From Pelomonas nitida (GTDB lineage: Bacteria; Pseudomonadota; Gammaproteobacteria; Burkholderiales; Burkholderiaceae_C), in assembly GCF_043555975.1 (NCBI RefSeq), contig NZ_JBIGIA010000002.1:310001-374000 (forward strand): a stretch of DNA of 64,000 bases, given 5' to 3'. The notes under the pieces are model-generated. The model ran no database searches. It was not told the origin of the DNA and was given only the letters and a program-made list of their open reading frames with translations. The position numbers and the translations under genes are program-made. Shown here in pieces: positions 54,262 to 64,000 of the stretch. Position 1 is the stretch's first letter. The number at the start of each line of letters is the position of its first letter.

Positions 54262-54954
54262 ATGCGCCGCCTGTTCACCTTCCTCGCACTGCTGGCCACG
54301 GCGCTGGCGCCGCTGGCCCGCGCCAGCGACCTCACCGCGCTGGAAACCCGCTGGCTGCAGGGCGCGTCGCCGGTCGTCTTGCACGCGCGGCAAACGCTGG
54401 CACTGCCGCTGGACATCGTCGTGCAGCCGCAGGACGCGCCCGGCGCCGCGCCGCTGGCGCTGGGCTTTGCGGACGGCCGCTGCAAGCTGGTGCTCTCGCT
54501 GCGCGGCAACCCCGAGGCGCAGCGGCAGCTCGACGACATTCCCCCCGACCTGACGAGCGCGGCGCTGGAATTGATGGCCGCCCATGAGCTGGGCCACTGC
54601 CGCCGCTACCTCGACGGCGCCTGGTATCGCCTGCCCGCCGGCTTCACCGCAGCGCGTGCGCCGGCCACCCTGCCTGCCGACCTGCAGCAGGCCTGGCTGG
54701 ACATGCGCTCCACACGCCGCGAGGAAGCCTATGGCGACCTCGTCGGGCTGGCCTGGACGCGCGAGCACCACCCCGAGCACTACGGTCGGCTGCATGCTTG
54801 GCTGACCGCGCAGCGCTCGGCCGACCTGATCCCCGGCAGCCACCACGACACGCTGGCCTGGCTGGCCCTGGCAGCGGCGCCCGGGTCATTTCAAGCCGGC
54901 GGTTCGGTCTTCGAGGCGGCCGAGCAACTCTGGCGGCGCGGCCTGGCGGACTGA
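54262..54954 (+). CDS. Exported HExxH protein, putative metallopeptidase
   Basis: About 230 residues. AAGGAG at 54244-54249 serves GTG 54259 or ATG 54262. The signal peptide (about 1-22, LLATALAPLARAS) is clear. The zinc-peptidase signature HELGH lies in MAAHELGHCRRYLDG, and a downstream Glu/Asp region (RREEAYGDLVGLAW) could give the third ligand. It resembles uncharacterised periplasmic HExxH proteins rather than a named peptidase family. It is followed 29 nt later by the exonuclease gene. Confidence 0.75.
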   Translation: MRRLFTFLALLATALAPLARASDLTALETRWLQGASPVVLHARQTLALPLDIVVQPQDAPGAAPLALGFADGRCKLVLSLRGNPEAQRQLDDIPPDLTSAALELMAAHELGHCRRYLDGAWYRLPAGFTAARAPATLPADLQQAWLDMRSTRREEAYGDLVGLAWTREHHPEHYGRLHAWLTAQRSADLIPGSHHDTLAWLALAAAPGSFQAGGSVFEAAEQLWRRGLAD

Positions 54955-54983
54955 CGCGCGGCATCGCCGGCCATACTGCGGGC

Positions 54984-55598
54984 ATGCGCAAACCCCCAGC
55001 CCCGTCGCGCCCAACCGCCGAAGAGATCGCCGCGATGCCGGCCTATGCGCCCCTGCCCGCAGGCCGCATCCATCTGCTCAAGAGCCCCGAACAGCTCGAC
55101 GCGGCGGCGAACGCGCTGCGCCAGGCGCGGCATGTGGGCTTCGACACCGAGAGCAAGCCGGTCTTCGTCGCGGGCGCGCCGCAGACCGGGCCTGAGGTCA
55201 TCCAGTTCGCCACGTTGACGGATGCCTACATCGTTCAGACCGCCACGCCCGGCGTGGGCGAATTCCTGCGCGCCATGATCGAAGGCGAGGACGTCATCAA
55301 GGTGGGTTTCGGCCTCGCGTCCGACCGACCGCAGATCCAGCGCCGGCTCGGCCTGCGGCTGGCGGCCGCCATCGATGTCTCCCAGCTCGTGAAGAAGCTG
55401 GGCTTCAAGGACGCCGTCGGGCTCAAGGCCGCCGTGGCCATCGTGCTGGGGCAGCGATTCTCGAAGTCGCGCAAGGCCACCACGTCCAACTGGGCCAACG
55501 CGACGCTCACGCCGCAGCAGTTGCACTACGCGGCCAACGACGCGCACGCCTCGCTGCGGGTCTACCTGGCGCTGGCCGCAGCGCCAAGCGAGGGCTGA
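54984..55598 (+). CDS. 3'-5' exonuclease domain protein (RNase D/WRN-like)
   Basis: 204 residues. DEDD-family exonuclease fold: the first acidic pair is in VGFDTESKP (D-x-E), a second Asp lies in FGLASDRPQI, and the last motif is YAANDAHASLRVY (DEDDy type with Tyr). It has only the exonuclease domain and lacks the HRDC domains of full RNase D. Start ATG 54984 is the first sensible one. Its 3' end overlaps the convergent thiDE gene by 37 bp. The nucleic-acid substrate is unknown. Confidence 0.88.
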   Translation: MRKPPAPSRPTAEEIAAMPAYAPLPAGRIHLLKSPEQLDAAANALRQARHVGFDTESKPVFVAGAPQTGPEVIQFATLTDAYIVQTATPGVGEFLRAMIEGEDVIKVGFGLASDRPQIQRRLGLRLAAAIDVSQLVKKLGFKDAVGLKAAVAIVLGQRFSKSRKATTSNWANATLTPQQLHYAANDAHASLRVYLALAAAPSEG

Positions 55599-57103
55599 GG
55601 CCAGCCGGGCAAGGCGCGCGGCGGCCCGCCACCGGCCAGCCGCCAGCCATCCAGCCAGTCCTGCGCCGGCCACTGCAGCAGGCCTCGCACCACGCAGCCC
55701 GCCGCCGCGCCGCTGGCGGCGATCTGCGCCAGCTGGGCCGGGGCCAGCACGCCGCCGATGCCCACCACCGGCGCGGGCGACATCGCGGCCCACCAGGCCA
55801 GATTGCCCAGCCCCTGCGCGCGCCAGGGCATGGCCTTGGTGAGCGTGGGCCAGACGGGCCCGCAGGCGATGTAGTCCGGCGCCCAGGCCACGCAGCGCGC
55901 CAGCTCCCACAGGCTGTGCGAACTCAGGCCCAGCTGCAGCCCACCTGCGCGGGCGCCGGCCAGTGCCTGGCGGCCGGCTTCGTCCAGCGCCAGCAGGTCT
56001 TCCTGGCCGAGATGCACAGCCTCCACGCCCAGCGCCACGGCCGTTTGCCAGTGATCATTGACGACCAACGTTGCGCCGTGGCGCCGGGCCGCCTCGAGTG
56101 CCGGCCGGATCTCGGCCGCCAGCCGGGTCTGCCACGGCGCTTCGGCCTCGCCGTCCGCTCGCTTGATGCGCAACTGAACGGTATTCAGCCCGTCGCCGAA
56201 CAGCGCCGCCGCATGAGCACCGCTGTCGGTGATGCCGTACACGCCCATGAAGGCGCCCGCCGAAGCCGCACGTGCAGGCCAGGCCGCCGGCAGCTCCTCG
56301 AACAGCGCCGGCAACAGGCCGGGCTCGGTGATGAAGCCGGCCCGGGGCCGCACCGGCCCGGCGCCCTCGCCGGGCGGCGGCGCGTCGCTCAGCCCGGAGG
56401 TGGTCAGCATCTTGGCGAGCACTGCGGCATCGGCCGGCACAAACCCCTTGGCCAGCGCGGCTGCCAGCGCCGTCGCGAAGCAGCAGCCGGTGCCGTGGTG
56501 GTTGCGCGCGTCGCGGCGCGGCAGCGCCAGCCAGCCGCTGGCTTGCGGGCTGGCCAGCCAGTCGATCGCCAACGGGCCGCCCTCGTCGCCACCGGTGATG
56601 CACACCGTCTCGACGCCCAGCCGGCTTGCCTGCAACGGCGGCTCGCCGTCACCCGCCAGCCGCCCGGCCTCGCGGCGATTGGGCGTGACGACCGTTGCCC
56701 GTGGCAGCAACTCGTCGCGGTACGCCTGCAGCAGCTCGTCGCTGGCAAAGCTGGCGCCGGTGGACGCGCGCAGCACGGGGTCGACGACCAGCGCCACGGG
56801 GCCGCGCTCGCGCAGGCGGTCCACCCAACGCGTCAGCACGCGCAGCTGCGCCACGCCGCCCAGCAGGCCCGTCTTGATGACGGCGGGCGGCAGGTCGTGC
56901 GCCAGTGCGCTGAGCTGGGCGTCCAGCTGCTCGGCGGGCACGGCATGCACCGCCTCGACCGCGACGCTGTTCTGCGCCGTCAGCGCGGCGGCCACGCCGC
57001 ACAGGTGCACGCCCATGGCGTCGGCGGCGCGCTGGTCGGCGCTCAGCCCGGCGCCTCCGCCGCTGTCCAGCCCGGCAACGCTCCAGATGACGGGCCCGCT
57101 CAT
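55562..57103 (-). CDS. thiDE: Bifunctional ThiD-ThiE fusion (HMP/HMP-P kinase and thiamine phosphate synthase)
   Basis: 513 residues from ATG 57103 (overlapping the thiG stop, ATGA). The N-terminal ThiD part (about 1-250) has GLDSGGGAGLSADQRA, VIKTGLLGG, VVDPVLRASTGA and the catalytic NHHGTGCCFATALAA. The C-terminal ThiE part (about 285-490) has YGITDSG, QLRIKR, VVNDHWQTAVALGVEAVHLG, YIACGPVWPTLTK and PVVGIGGV. ThiD phosphorylates hydroxymethylpyrimidine twice; ThiE joins it to the thiazole phosphate to give thiamine phosphate. The order ThiD-ThiE within one chain saves a gene at the end of the operon. The last 37 bp overlap the convergent exonuclease gene. Confidence 0.94.
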   Translation of the reverse strand: MSGPVIWSVAGLDSGGGAGLSADQRAADAMGVHLCGVAAALTAQNSVAVEAVHAVPAEQLDAQLSALAHDLPPAVIKTGLLGGVAQLRVLTRWVDRLRERGPVALVVDPVLRASTGASFASDELLQAYRDELLPRATVVTPNRREAGRLAGDGEPPLQASRLGVETVCITGGDEGGPLAIDWLASPQASGWLALPRRDARNHHGTGCCFATALAAALAKGFVPADAAVLAKMLTTSGLSDAPPPGEGAGPVRPRAGFITEPGLLPALFEELPAAWPARAASAGAFMGVYGITDSGAHAAALFGDGLNTVQLRIKRADGEAEAPWQTRLAAEIRPALEAARRHGATLVVNDHWQTAVALGVEAVHLGQEDLLALDEAGRQALAGARAGGLQLGLSSHSLWELARCVAWAPDYIACGPVWPTLTKAMPWRAQGLGNLAWWAAMSPAPVVGIGGVLAPAQLAQIAASGAAAGCVVRGLLQWPAQDWLDGWRLAGGGPPRALPGWPQPSLGAAASAR

Positions 57104-57954
57104 GGGATCAGGAAGGGCCGGCCGTCGACCGGCGTGCTGGCCACAGCCATGTCCTGCGCCGCCATCACGCCGGCCTCGTAGGCCAGCCGCCCCGCAGAGA
57201 TCGCCTGGCCGAACGCGGCAGCCATGCGCACCGGGTCGCCCGCCTGGGCCACCGCGGAATTCAGCAGCACACCGTCCAGCCCCATCTCCATGGCCTGCGC
57301 CGCATGCGACGGCGCACCGATGCCGGCATCCACGATCAGCGGCACACCGGGCAGCCGCGCCCGCAAGGTGCGCAACGCGAACGGGTTCAGCAAGCCCTGG
57401 CCCGAGCCGATCGGCGCGCCCCAGGGCATCAGCACCTCGCAGCCCGCGTCCAGCAGCCGCCGGCACGTGACGAGATCGTCCGTGCAATACGGCAGCACGG
57501 CGAAGCCGTCCTTCACCAGCCGCTCGGCGGCCGTGACCAGCTCCCACGGGTCGGGCTGCAGCGTGTAGTCGTCGCCGACGACCTCGAGCTTGATCCAGCG
57601 CGTGTCGTACAGCTCCCGGGCCATGTGGGCCAGCGTGATCGCCTCCTGCGCCGTGCGGCAGCCGGCCGTGTTGGGCAGCAACGCGCCGCCAATCTCGCGC
57701 AGCGCTTCGCGGATGGCCGCGACGAAGCCGTTGTCGCCCGCCGCCGCCAGCGTGCGCTTGAGGCCCACGGTAAGGACCTGGGCGCCGCTGGCGTGGATGG
57801 CCTGGCGCAGCACCTCGGGCGAGGGATAGCCGGCGGTGCCGAGCAGGAAGCGGCTCGTGAGCTCGCGGCCGTAGAGGGTCCAGGTCGTCGGGCGCTGTGA
57901 GTGATTCCCGCGCGGCGTCGCGGCGGAAGGAGCGGCTGTGTGGGGTTCGCGCAT
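57100..57954 (-). CDS. thiG: Thiazole synthase ThiG
   Basis: 284 residues. Makes the thiazole phosphate from deoxyxylulose phosphate, dehydroglycine (from ThiO) and ThiS-thiocarboxylate. The catalytic lysine is in VLTVGLKR, and further conserved blocks are LLPNTAGCRTAQEAI, IKLEVVGDD and VIVDAGIGAPSHAAQAME (with LIVDAG). The N-terminus has about 25 extra residues before WTLYGRELTSRF, so a later start inside them is possible. It lies 6 nt after thiS and overlaps thiDE. Confidence 0.95.
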   Translation of the reverse strand: MREPHTAAPSAATPRGNHSQRPTTWTLYGRELTSRFLLGTAGYPSPEVLRQAIHASGAQVLTVGLKRTLAAAGDNGFVAAIREALREIGGALLPNTAGCRTAQEAITLAHMARELYDTRWIKLEVVGDDYTLQPDPWELVTAAERLVKDGFAVLPYCTDDLVTCRRLLDAGCEVLMPWGAPIGSGQGLLNPFALRTLRARLPGVPLIVDAGIGAPSHAAQAMEMGLDGVLLNSAVAQAGDPVRMAAAFGQAISAGRLAYEAGVMAAQDMAVASTPVDGRPFLIP

Positions 57955-57960
57955 GGTTCC

Positions 57961-58164
57961 CTAGCCTCCGGTGATGGGTTGAATGAGGGTGAGCTCGTCG
58001 CCGGGCTGGATCAGCGTGACCTCCCGGCGTGCACGCGGCACGAAGGCGCCGTTGAGCGCCGTGGCGACGGCGTCGGCCGCGCGGCCCTGTTCGGCCAGCA
58101 ACGCCGCAACGCTCAGGCCGTCACGCCAGGGCTGCGGCTCTCGGTTGACGGTGAACTCAGACAT
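57961..58164 (-). CDS. thiS: Sulfur carrier protein ThiS
   Basis: 67 residues of ubiquitin-like fold ending in Gly-Gly (LIQPITGG), the site that becomes a thiocarboxylate. It donates sulfur to ThiG. The start ATG 58164 overlaps thiO by eight bases, and thiG begins 6 nt after its stop. The activating enzyme (ThiF or MoeB-like) is not in this operon. Confidence 0.95.
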   Translation of the reverse strand: MSEFTVNREPQPWRDGLSVAALLAEQGRAADAVATALNGAFVPRARREVTLIQPGDELTLIQPITGG

Positions 58165-59155
58165 GTTGCAGGGCCTGCTCCGCCAGCGCCGGCGCCAGCA
58201 GCCAGCCGTGGCGGAACAGGCCGTTGATGCGCAGCAGGCCGGGCTGCGCATCGACACGCGGCCGGTGATCGGGCAGCGCCGGCCGCAGATTGGTCTCCAT
58301 GTGCACGATGCGCGCCTCGGCCAGCGCCGGCAGCACGCTGTGCGCGGCTGCCATCAGCTCGACGGCGCTGCGCAGGCTGACGGGCGAGCAGTCCTCGCTT
58401 TCCACCTCGGAGGCACCGACGACGACGATGTCGCCCGGCCGCGGCACGAGGTAGACGCGGTGGCGCGGGTGCATGAGCCGCGCCGGCCGGCCCAGCGGCA
58501 CGCCGGGTGCATGCAGCCACAGGATCTCGCCGCGCACGCCGCGCAGCGCGGGCATGTCGGGCTTGGCGCCGAGGCCCCGGGTGTCGATGACAAGGTCGGC
58601 GTCCAATCGCCGGCCGTCATCGAGCTCGACGCGATGCGGCTGCACGGTCGCAGCGCGCCGCCCCCACAGCCAGTCCACGCCCGCAGCCTGCCGCGCCAGC
58701 GCCACCAGCAACTCACGCGGCAACAGCTGGCCCTCGCCCGGCAGCCGCCAGGCCTTGAGGTCGGGCGCGAGCGCCGGCTCCAGCCGCTGCAAGGCCGCGC
58801 GGTCCAGCGGCTCGGGGCCATCGTCCAGCCGCGCCAGCACGCGCTGCGCAGCCCCCAGGTCGGCGCCATGCGCCAACAACAGGCTGCCATCGATCTTCAC
58901 GAGGCCGGGCTGCTCCAGCGCGTCGGCAATGCCGGGCCACAACGCCAGCGAACGCCAGCCCATCGCGACGACGTCGGCCTCGGCATGCTCCTGCTCGGCC
59001 AGCGGGCTCAGCATGCCGGCGGCGCTGAAGCCGGCGGCACCGGCAGCGTCGGGGCCGGTGGCCGGGTCCGCAACCGTCACGCGGTGGCCGGCACGCGCCA
59101 GTTGCCAGGCCAGCAGCCGCCCCATGACGCCGGCGCCTGCGATGGCGATGTCCAT
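58157..59155 (-). CDS. thiO: Glycine oxidase ThiO (FAD-dependent)
   Basis: 332 residues from ATG 59155, 2 nt after the thiC stop. The FAD-binding GxGxxG is at the N-terminus (IAIAGAGVMGRLLAWQLA). Further D-amino-acid-oxidase-like features are GFSAAGMLSPLAEQE and the late FRHGWLLAPALAE. ThiO oxidises glycine to the imine used by ThiG, which explains the absence of ThiH and marks an aerobic thiazole route. Position between thiC and thiS supports ThiO over other DAO-family oxidases. Confidence 0.93.
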   Translation of the reverse strand: MDIAIAGAGVMGRLLAWQLARAGHRVTVADPATGPDAAGAAGFSAAGMLSPLAEQEHAEADVVAMGWRSLALWPGIADALEQPGLVKIDGSLLLAHGADLGAAQRVLARLDDGPEPLDRAALQRLEPALAPDLKAWRLPGEGQLLPRELLVALARQAAGVDWLWGRRAATVQPHRVELDDGRRLDADLVIDTRGLGAKPDMPALRGVRGEILWLHAPGVPLGRPARLMHPRHRVYLVPRPGDIVVVGASEVESEDCSPVSLRSAVELMAAAHSVLPALAEARIVHMETNLRPALPDHRPRVDAQPGLLRINGLFRHGWLLAPALAEQALQHV

Positions 59156-59157
59156 GC

Positions 59158-61038
<1,881 letters not shown>

Positions 61039-61142
61039 GACGGCGGTCTCCTGGAGCTGAAGGGTTAGCTGCTCCAAGGCCGCCTGTGCGTGCGCCAGAC
61101 GGTCCACCGCAGAGGGTGTCCATCGGCACGCCGCGAGGCATG

Positions 61143-61250
61143 CGCTCTCCTTACGCCGGTACTAGCCGGTTCAAGTTCACGGGTTCGGTCATCAATGACC
61201 GTCTCAGCGTCAAGGCCTGGTGTGAACCAAGCCCCGGCACCCCGGAGCGG
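61143..61250 (-). promoter_or_regulatory. TPP riboswitch (THI element) controlling the thi operon
   Basis: Read on the minus strand, CCGGGGTGCC (61245-61236) is followed by GCTGAGA (about 61208-61202), ACCCGTGAACTTGA and finally TAGTACCGGCGTAAGGA (about 61164-61147). These are the invariant blocks of the TPP aptamer. The thiC start is about 105 nt further on. Binding of TPP would be expected to reduce thi expression. I could not assign the expression platform: no clear T-rich terminator lies between aptamer and thiC, which favours control at translation start. Confidence 0.96.
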
Positions 61251-61296
61251 GCGCGATTGTGCGGGCCATTGCCCTCACTTGGCAAGCCCATGCGCG

Positions 61297-62337
61297 TCAA
61301 CCCTCGCGCAACGCGGTGGGCAGTTGCCCGGTCCAGCGCTTGAACGCGCGGCGGAAGGAGCGAGCATCGGCATAGCCCAGCGCCTGCGCGACCTCGGCAA
61401 TCGTCATCGCCGTGTTGCTCAGCAAGTCGTTCGCGCGCTCGAGCCGGGTGCTGTCGCGCAGCGCGCGAAAACTCGTGTCCCGCTGGGCCAGCCTGCGGCG
61501 CAGTGTTCGTTCGCTGACGTTGACCTCGCTCGCCATGGCGCCCTGACTGGGCGCATCGCGCAAGCCATGGCGCAGCCGGCCTGCCACCGAGGCCAGCAGG
61601 TCGTCCTGCCCGATCGGCACGCGCAACACCTGGTTGAGCTGGTGACGGACGAGGTCGCTGGTGATGCGGTCGTAGCCCGGCAGCCGCGCCTGCAGCCAGC
61701 TGGACGCGACGGTGAGCCGGTGCTCGTCGGCCTCGAAACGCACCGGGCAATGGAAGAAGCGTTCGTAGAGCCGCCGATGGCCGTCGCTGGCATGGGCCAG
61801 GTCCACCTGCACCGGCCGGAACGCCGCGCCCACCATCGCACGCACGACGGCCACGGAGCCCGCGAAGGCCTCCACCACCAGAAAGGGCTCGATCTCCAGG
61901 TCAGACACGCGGGGCGTGGCCGTGAGATGGGCGCTGAGGCCGTCGACGACGACGTGATGCTCCAGCAGCGAGCCCGTGTGCATCTGCCGCTCCAGCCCGT
62001 AGTGCACGGCTTCGCCCAGCGTCGCACAGGTCAGCATGGCCAGGCCCGGCAGCCCCCACGAGATGGGCGTCTGGCGCGCCCCCACGGCCAGACCCAGCGC
62101 CGGTTCACCCAGCATGCGCTGGGCCCGCAGGATGAGCGCGCGGGTCTGCTGATAGGAGACCAGCACGTCGGCCATGGCGAGGTCATGCGGGCTGATGCCC
62201 AGCCCACGACACAGCCGCTCCGGCTGCAGGCCGCGCTCCTCCACCAGCGCCAGCAAAACGCGCGCCAGGCCCGGGATGAGATTGGCCTGGCTGCGTGGGT
62301 CGGGCGTGGCGCGGGGTGCGGATCTGGCGGGTGACAT
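61297..62337 (-). CDS. AraC-family transcriptional regulator (OruR/arabinose-binding-domain type)
   Basis: 346 residues. The C-terminal double helix-turn-helix (about 245-340) reads LRRRLAQRDTSFRALRDSTR, then MTIAEVAQALGYADARSFRR and FKRWTGQLPTALR, typical of AraC. The N-terminal portion of about 200 residues is the sensor domain found in OruR/ArgR-like members (GLGISPHDLAMADV near its start). It is divergent from the efflux adaptor gene with a 259-bp gap and may regulate it, but no effector is evident. It ends about 50 bp upstream of the TPP riboswitch. Confidence 0.9.
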   Translation of the reverse strand: MSPARSAPRATPDPRSQANLIPGLARVLLALVEERGLQPERLCRGLGISPHDLAMADVLVSYQQTRALILRAQRMLGEPALGLAVGARQTPISWGLPGLAMLTCATLGEAVHYGLERQMHTGSLLEHHVVVDGLSAHLTATPRVSDLEIEPFLVVEAFAGSVAVVRAMVGAAFRPVQVDLAHASDGHRRLYERFFHCPVRFEADEHRLTVASSWLQARLPGYDRITSDLVRHQLNQVLRVPIGQDDLLASVAGRLRHGLRDAPSQGAMASEVNVSERTLRRRLAQRDTSFRALRDSTRLERANDLLSNTAMTIAEVAQALGYADARSFRRAFKRWTGQLPTALREG

Positions 62338-62596
62338 GGCGAAACAGGGTGATCAGGAACTGGCCGAAGCAGGCCCTTTGAATGATGGGCGGGACAACGG
62401 CTCCGGCGGTGCATCAGGGCACAGAACCAGCTTGGCATGGGCACCAGGAGTACATCACACCACGCCGGCCCGTGGCACTGCCACGGAGCAGCCGGGCCGG
62501 AACTGAGCCTGGACTGGCCGGAAAAGCACCCTCTTCGGCACCCCTGCCTCCCTAGAGTTCCGTCCCATCGCAACCCTTGCCTGTTCCGGCTTCGTC

Positions 62597-63685
62597 ATGC
62601 CCGCCGCCCTCCTGATCTCACCCTCGTCGCTGTTGAATGGCGGCACCCTGCTCGCCGCGGCCTTGCTGCTGGCCGGCTGCGGCAACCATGACACGCCGCC
62701 CGCATCGGCGCCGCCCCGCCCCGTGTTGGTGGCCACTGTGCTGGAGGCGCCGCTGGGCGGGCTGACGTTCGCCGGCGAGGTGCGCGCCCGCGAGCGGGCC
62801 GAGCTCGCGTTCGCCGTGGCGGGCGTGGTGCGCGAGGTGCTGGTGGAGCCGGGCGCCACGGTGCGCCGCGGCCAGTTGCTGGCCCGCGTGGACGCGGCAC
62901 CGCTGCAGGCCCAGCTCGCCGGCACGGAGGCCGAAGGCCGCCGGCTGCAGGCCCAGCTGGCGGAAGCCCTGCGCCGCGAGCAGCGGCTGCAAACCGCGCA
63001 CGAGACCGGTGCCGCCAGCGACGCCGAATGGACGGCCGTGCAGGCCGAGGTGCAGGCGGCGCGTGCTGCCGTGGCTGCGACCGAGGCGCAGCGCGCCGGC
63101 GCCGCCTGGAGCCGCGAACAGGTGGCGCTGCGCGCCCCGTTTGACGGCCGCGTGGCCTCGCGGCAGCTGGAGGTCGGCCAGGTCGTCGGCGCCGGCACGC
63201 CGGTGCTGAGCCTGGAAGGCCGCGGCCGCGAACTGTGGCTGGCCGTGCCCGGCGATCTGCCACTCACCACCGGCCAGGCGCTGACGCTGCGCAGCCCGGC
63301 CGGCAACGCCGAAGGCCGTGTGCTGCAGGTGGGTGCGCGGCTGGAAGCCGGCGGCAGCCGCCGCGTGCTGCTGAGCGCCCCGGACGACTGGCCCACCGGT
63401 GCTGCGGTGTCGGTGCAACTCTGGCCTCGCGCTCCCGCCACGGGCGCCTTGCTCGTGCCACTGCGCGCCGTGCAGCTGGACGCGGCCCGGCCTGGCGACG
63501 GCCAGGTGATGCGCCTGCCCGCCGGCAGCCAGGTGCCCGAGCGGGTGAAGGTCACCTTGGGCGCGCTGCAGGGCGAGCAGGTCGAGGTGCGCACGGGCCT
63601 GAAGGCCGGCGACCAGGTCGTGCTGGCCGGCGCACCCGCGCTCGTGGCCGGCGAGGCCGTCACACCGGTCAGCCGGCTGCGCTGA
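62597..63685 (+). CDS. RND efflux periplasmic adaptor (membrane fusion protein) lipoprotein
   Basis: 362 residues. The lipoprotein signal ends in LLAGC (C28). The adaptor layout follows: a split lipoyl domain (VREVLVEPGATVRRGQLLAR and LRAPFDGRVASRQLEVGQVV), an alpha-helical hairpin between them (about 100-170), and a C-terminal beta-barrel region. It links an inner-membrane RND pump to an outer-membrane channel. The pump gene starts 11 nt after its stop. The exported compound is unknown. Confidence 0.93.
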   Translation: MPAALLISPSSLLNGGTLLAAALLLAGCGNHDTPPASAPPRPVLVATVLEAPLGGLTFAGEVRARERAELAFAVAGVVREVLVEPGATVRRGQLLARVDAAPLQAQLAGTEAEGRRLQAQLAEALRREQRLQTAHETGAASDAEWTAVQAEVQAARAAVAATEAQRAGAAWSREQVALRAPFDGRVASRQLEVGQVVGAGTPVLSLEGRGRELWLAVPGDLPLTTGQALTLRSPAGNAEGRVLQVGARLEAGGSRRVLLSAPDDWPTGAAVSVQLWPRAPATGALLVPLRAVQLDAARPGDGQVMRLPAGSQVPERVKVTLGALQGEQVEVRTGLKAGDQVVLAGAPALVAGEAVTPVSRLR

Positions 63686-63696
63686 AAGGGCCCGTC

Positions 63697-64000
63697 ATGA
63701 ACATCACGGCCTACGCCCTGAAGCGCCCCCGCTTCGCTTTCCTTGCTGCGCTGCTGCTGATCCTGAGCGGGCTGTGGCTGGTGCTGGACTTCCCGTCCAC
63801 CGAAGAGCCGCAGATCACCATCCGCACCGCCACCGTGCTGACCTTCGTTCCTGGCGCCTCCGTCGAGCGCATGGAGCAGCTGGTCGCCCGCCCGTCAGAG
63901 GAAGCCATCCAGACCTTGCCCGAGGTGAGGCGCGTCAAGACCACGGTGCGCCCCGGCTTCGCCTTCAGCTATGTCGAGCTGGAGCCGGACGTCTCACCAC
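63697..64000 (+). CDS. RND efflux permease, 5' part only
   Basis: The first 101 codons of an inner-membrane RND transporter; the gene continues beyond the window. The N-terminus NITAYALKRPRFAFLAALLL is followed by a periplasmic start with PGASVERMEQLVARPSEEAI, typical of AcrB/CzcA-type pumps. It probably forms one operon with the adaptor. Truncation is due to the window edge, not to mutation. Confidence 0.9.
   Translation, partial: MNITAYALKRPRFAFLAALLLILSGLWLVLDFPSTEEPQITIRTATVLTFVPGASVERMEQLVARPSEEAIQTLPEVRRVKTTVRPGFAFSYVELEPDVSP

Noticed and set aside
57104..57547. N-terminal extension of the ThiD-ThiE frame
   Set aside because: It would run through thiG in another frame; the ThiD fold begins at ATG 57103, overlapping the thiG stop.

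Overview
The window is 64 kb of GC-rich (roughly 68-70%) bacterial chromosome. The smc-zipA pair, dapC-dapD, a ThiD-ThiE fusion, LpxO, a PilU-type ATPase and lipoproteins with very long Pro-Ala-Pro-Thr linkers together suggest a plant-polymer-degrading betaproteobacterium of the Burkholderiales (Roseateles/Pelomonas/Rubrivivax-like). This placement is inferred from gene content only.

Layout. 178-2031: secreted GH13 alpha-amylase. 2070-8069 (minus): CorC/HlyC-type membrane protein, ZipA and SMC. 8187-14837 (plus): QueF, the lysine genes dapC-dapD, a PilU-type ATPase, PrmB and an ABC-F ATPase, closed by an intrinsic terminator. 14963-33016 (minus): eleven genes with gaps of 0-54 nt or short overlaps, read as one 18-kb transcription unit. 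In order of transcription these are a DUF1592-type lipoprotein, a Tat-exported DUF1552 protein, a cytochrome c protein with ten Hydin-like Ig repeats, a TlpA-type thioredoxin, a DUF4266 lipoprotein, a DUF3570 beta-barrel, an ApbE flavin transferase, DsbD, a GH5 lipoprotein, a GH6 lipoprotein and a PL1 pectate lyase. 33656-40210 (plus): a lipid A-type acyltransferase with LpxO, an SGNH esterase and a beta-propeller/amidohydrolase fusion. 40263-46768 (plus): a tandem glycine riboswitch, gcvT-gcvH-gcvP, an orphan Imm50-like immunity gene and sdaA. 46786-49623: an NRDE protein and a repeat-rich membrane-anchored protein. 49633-49905: a 273-bp element with 34-bp terminal inverted repeats and two internal hairpin arms. 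49920-54954: an oxidoreductase/LysR pair, a second PL1 enzyme carrying a ricin-type lectin domain, and an HExxH protein. 54984-61250: a 3'-5' exonuclease (plus) meeting the minus-strand operon thiC-thiO-thiS-thiG-thiDE, which has a TPP riboswitch. 61297-64000: an AraC regulator, and an RND efflux adaptor followed by a pump gene cut by the window edge.

The most unusual part is the 18-kb minus-strand unit. It joins electron-transfer and flavinylation genes (two CxxCH proteins, thioredoxin, DsbD, ApbE) to surface-type cellulose- and pectin-degrading enzymes. The DUF3570 beta-barrel carries D-D-V-S-G-A-T at residues 100-106, an exact match to the sequence that ApbE enzymes modify with FMN. The candidate new system is therefore an outer-membrane, flavin-bearing redox module co-transcribed with cellulases.
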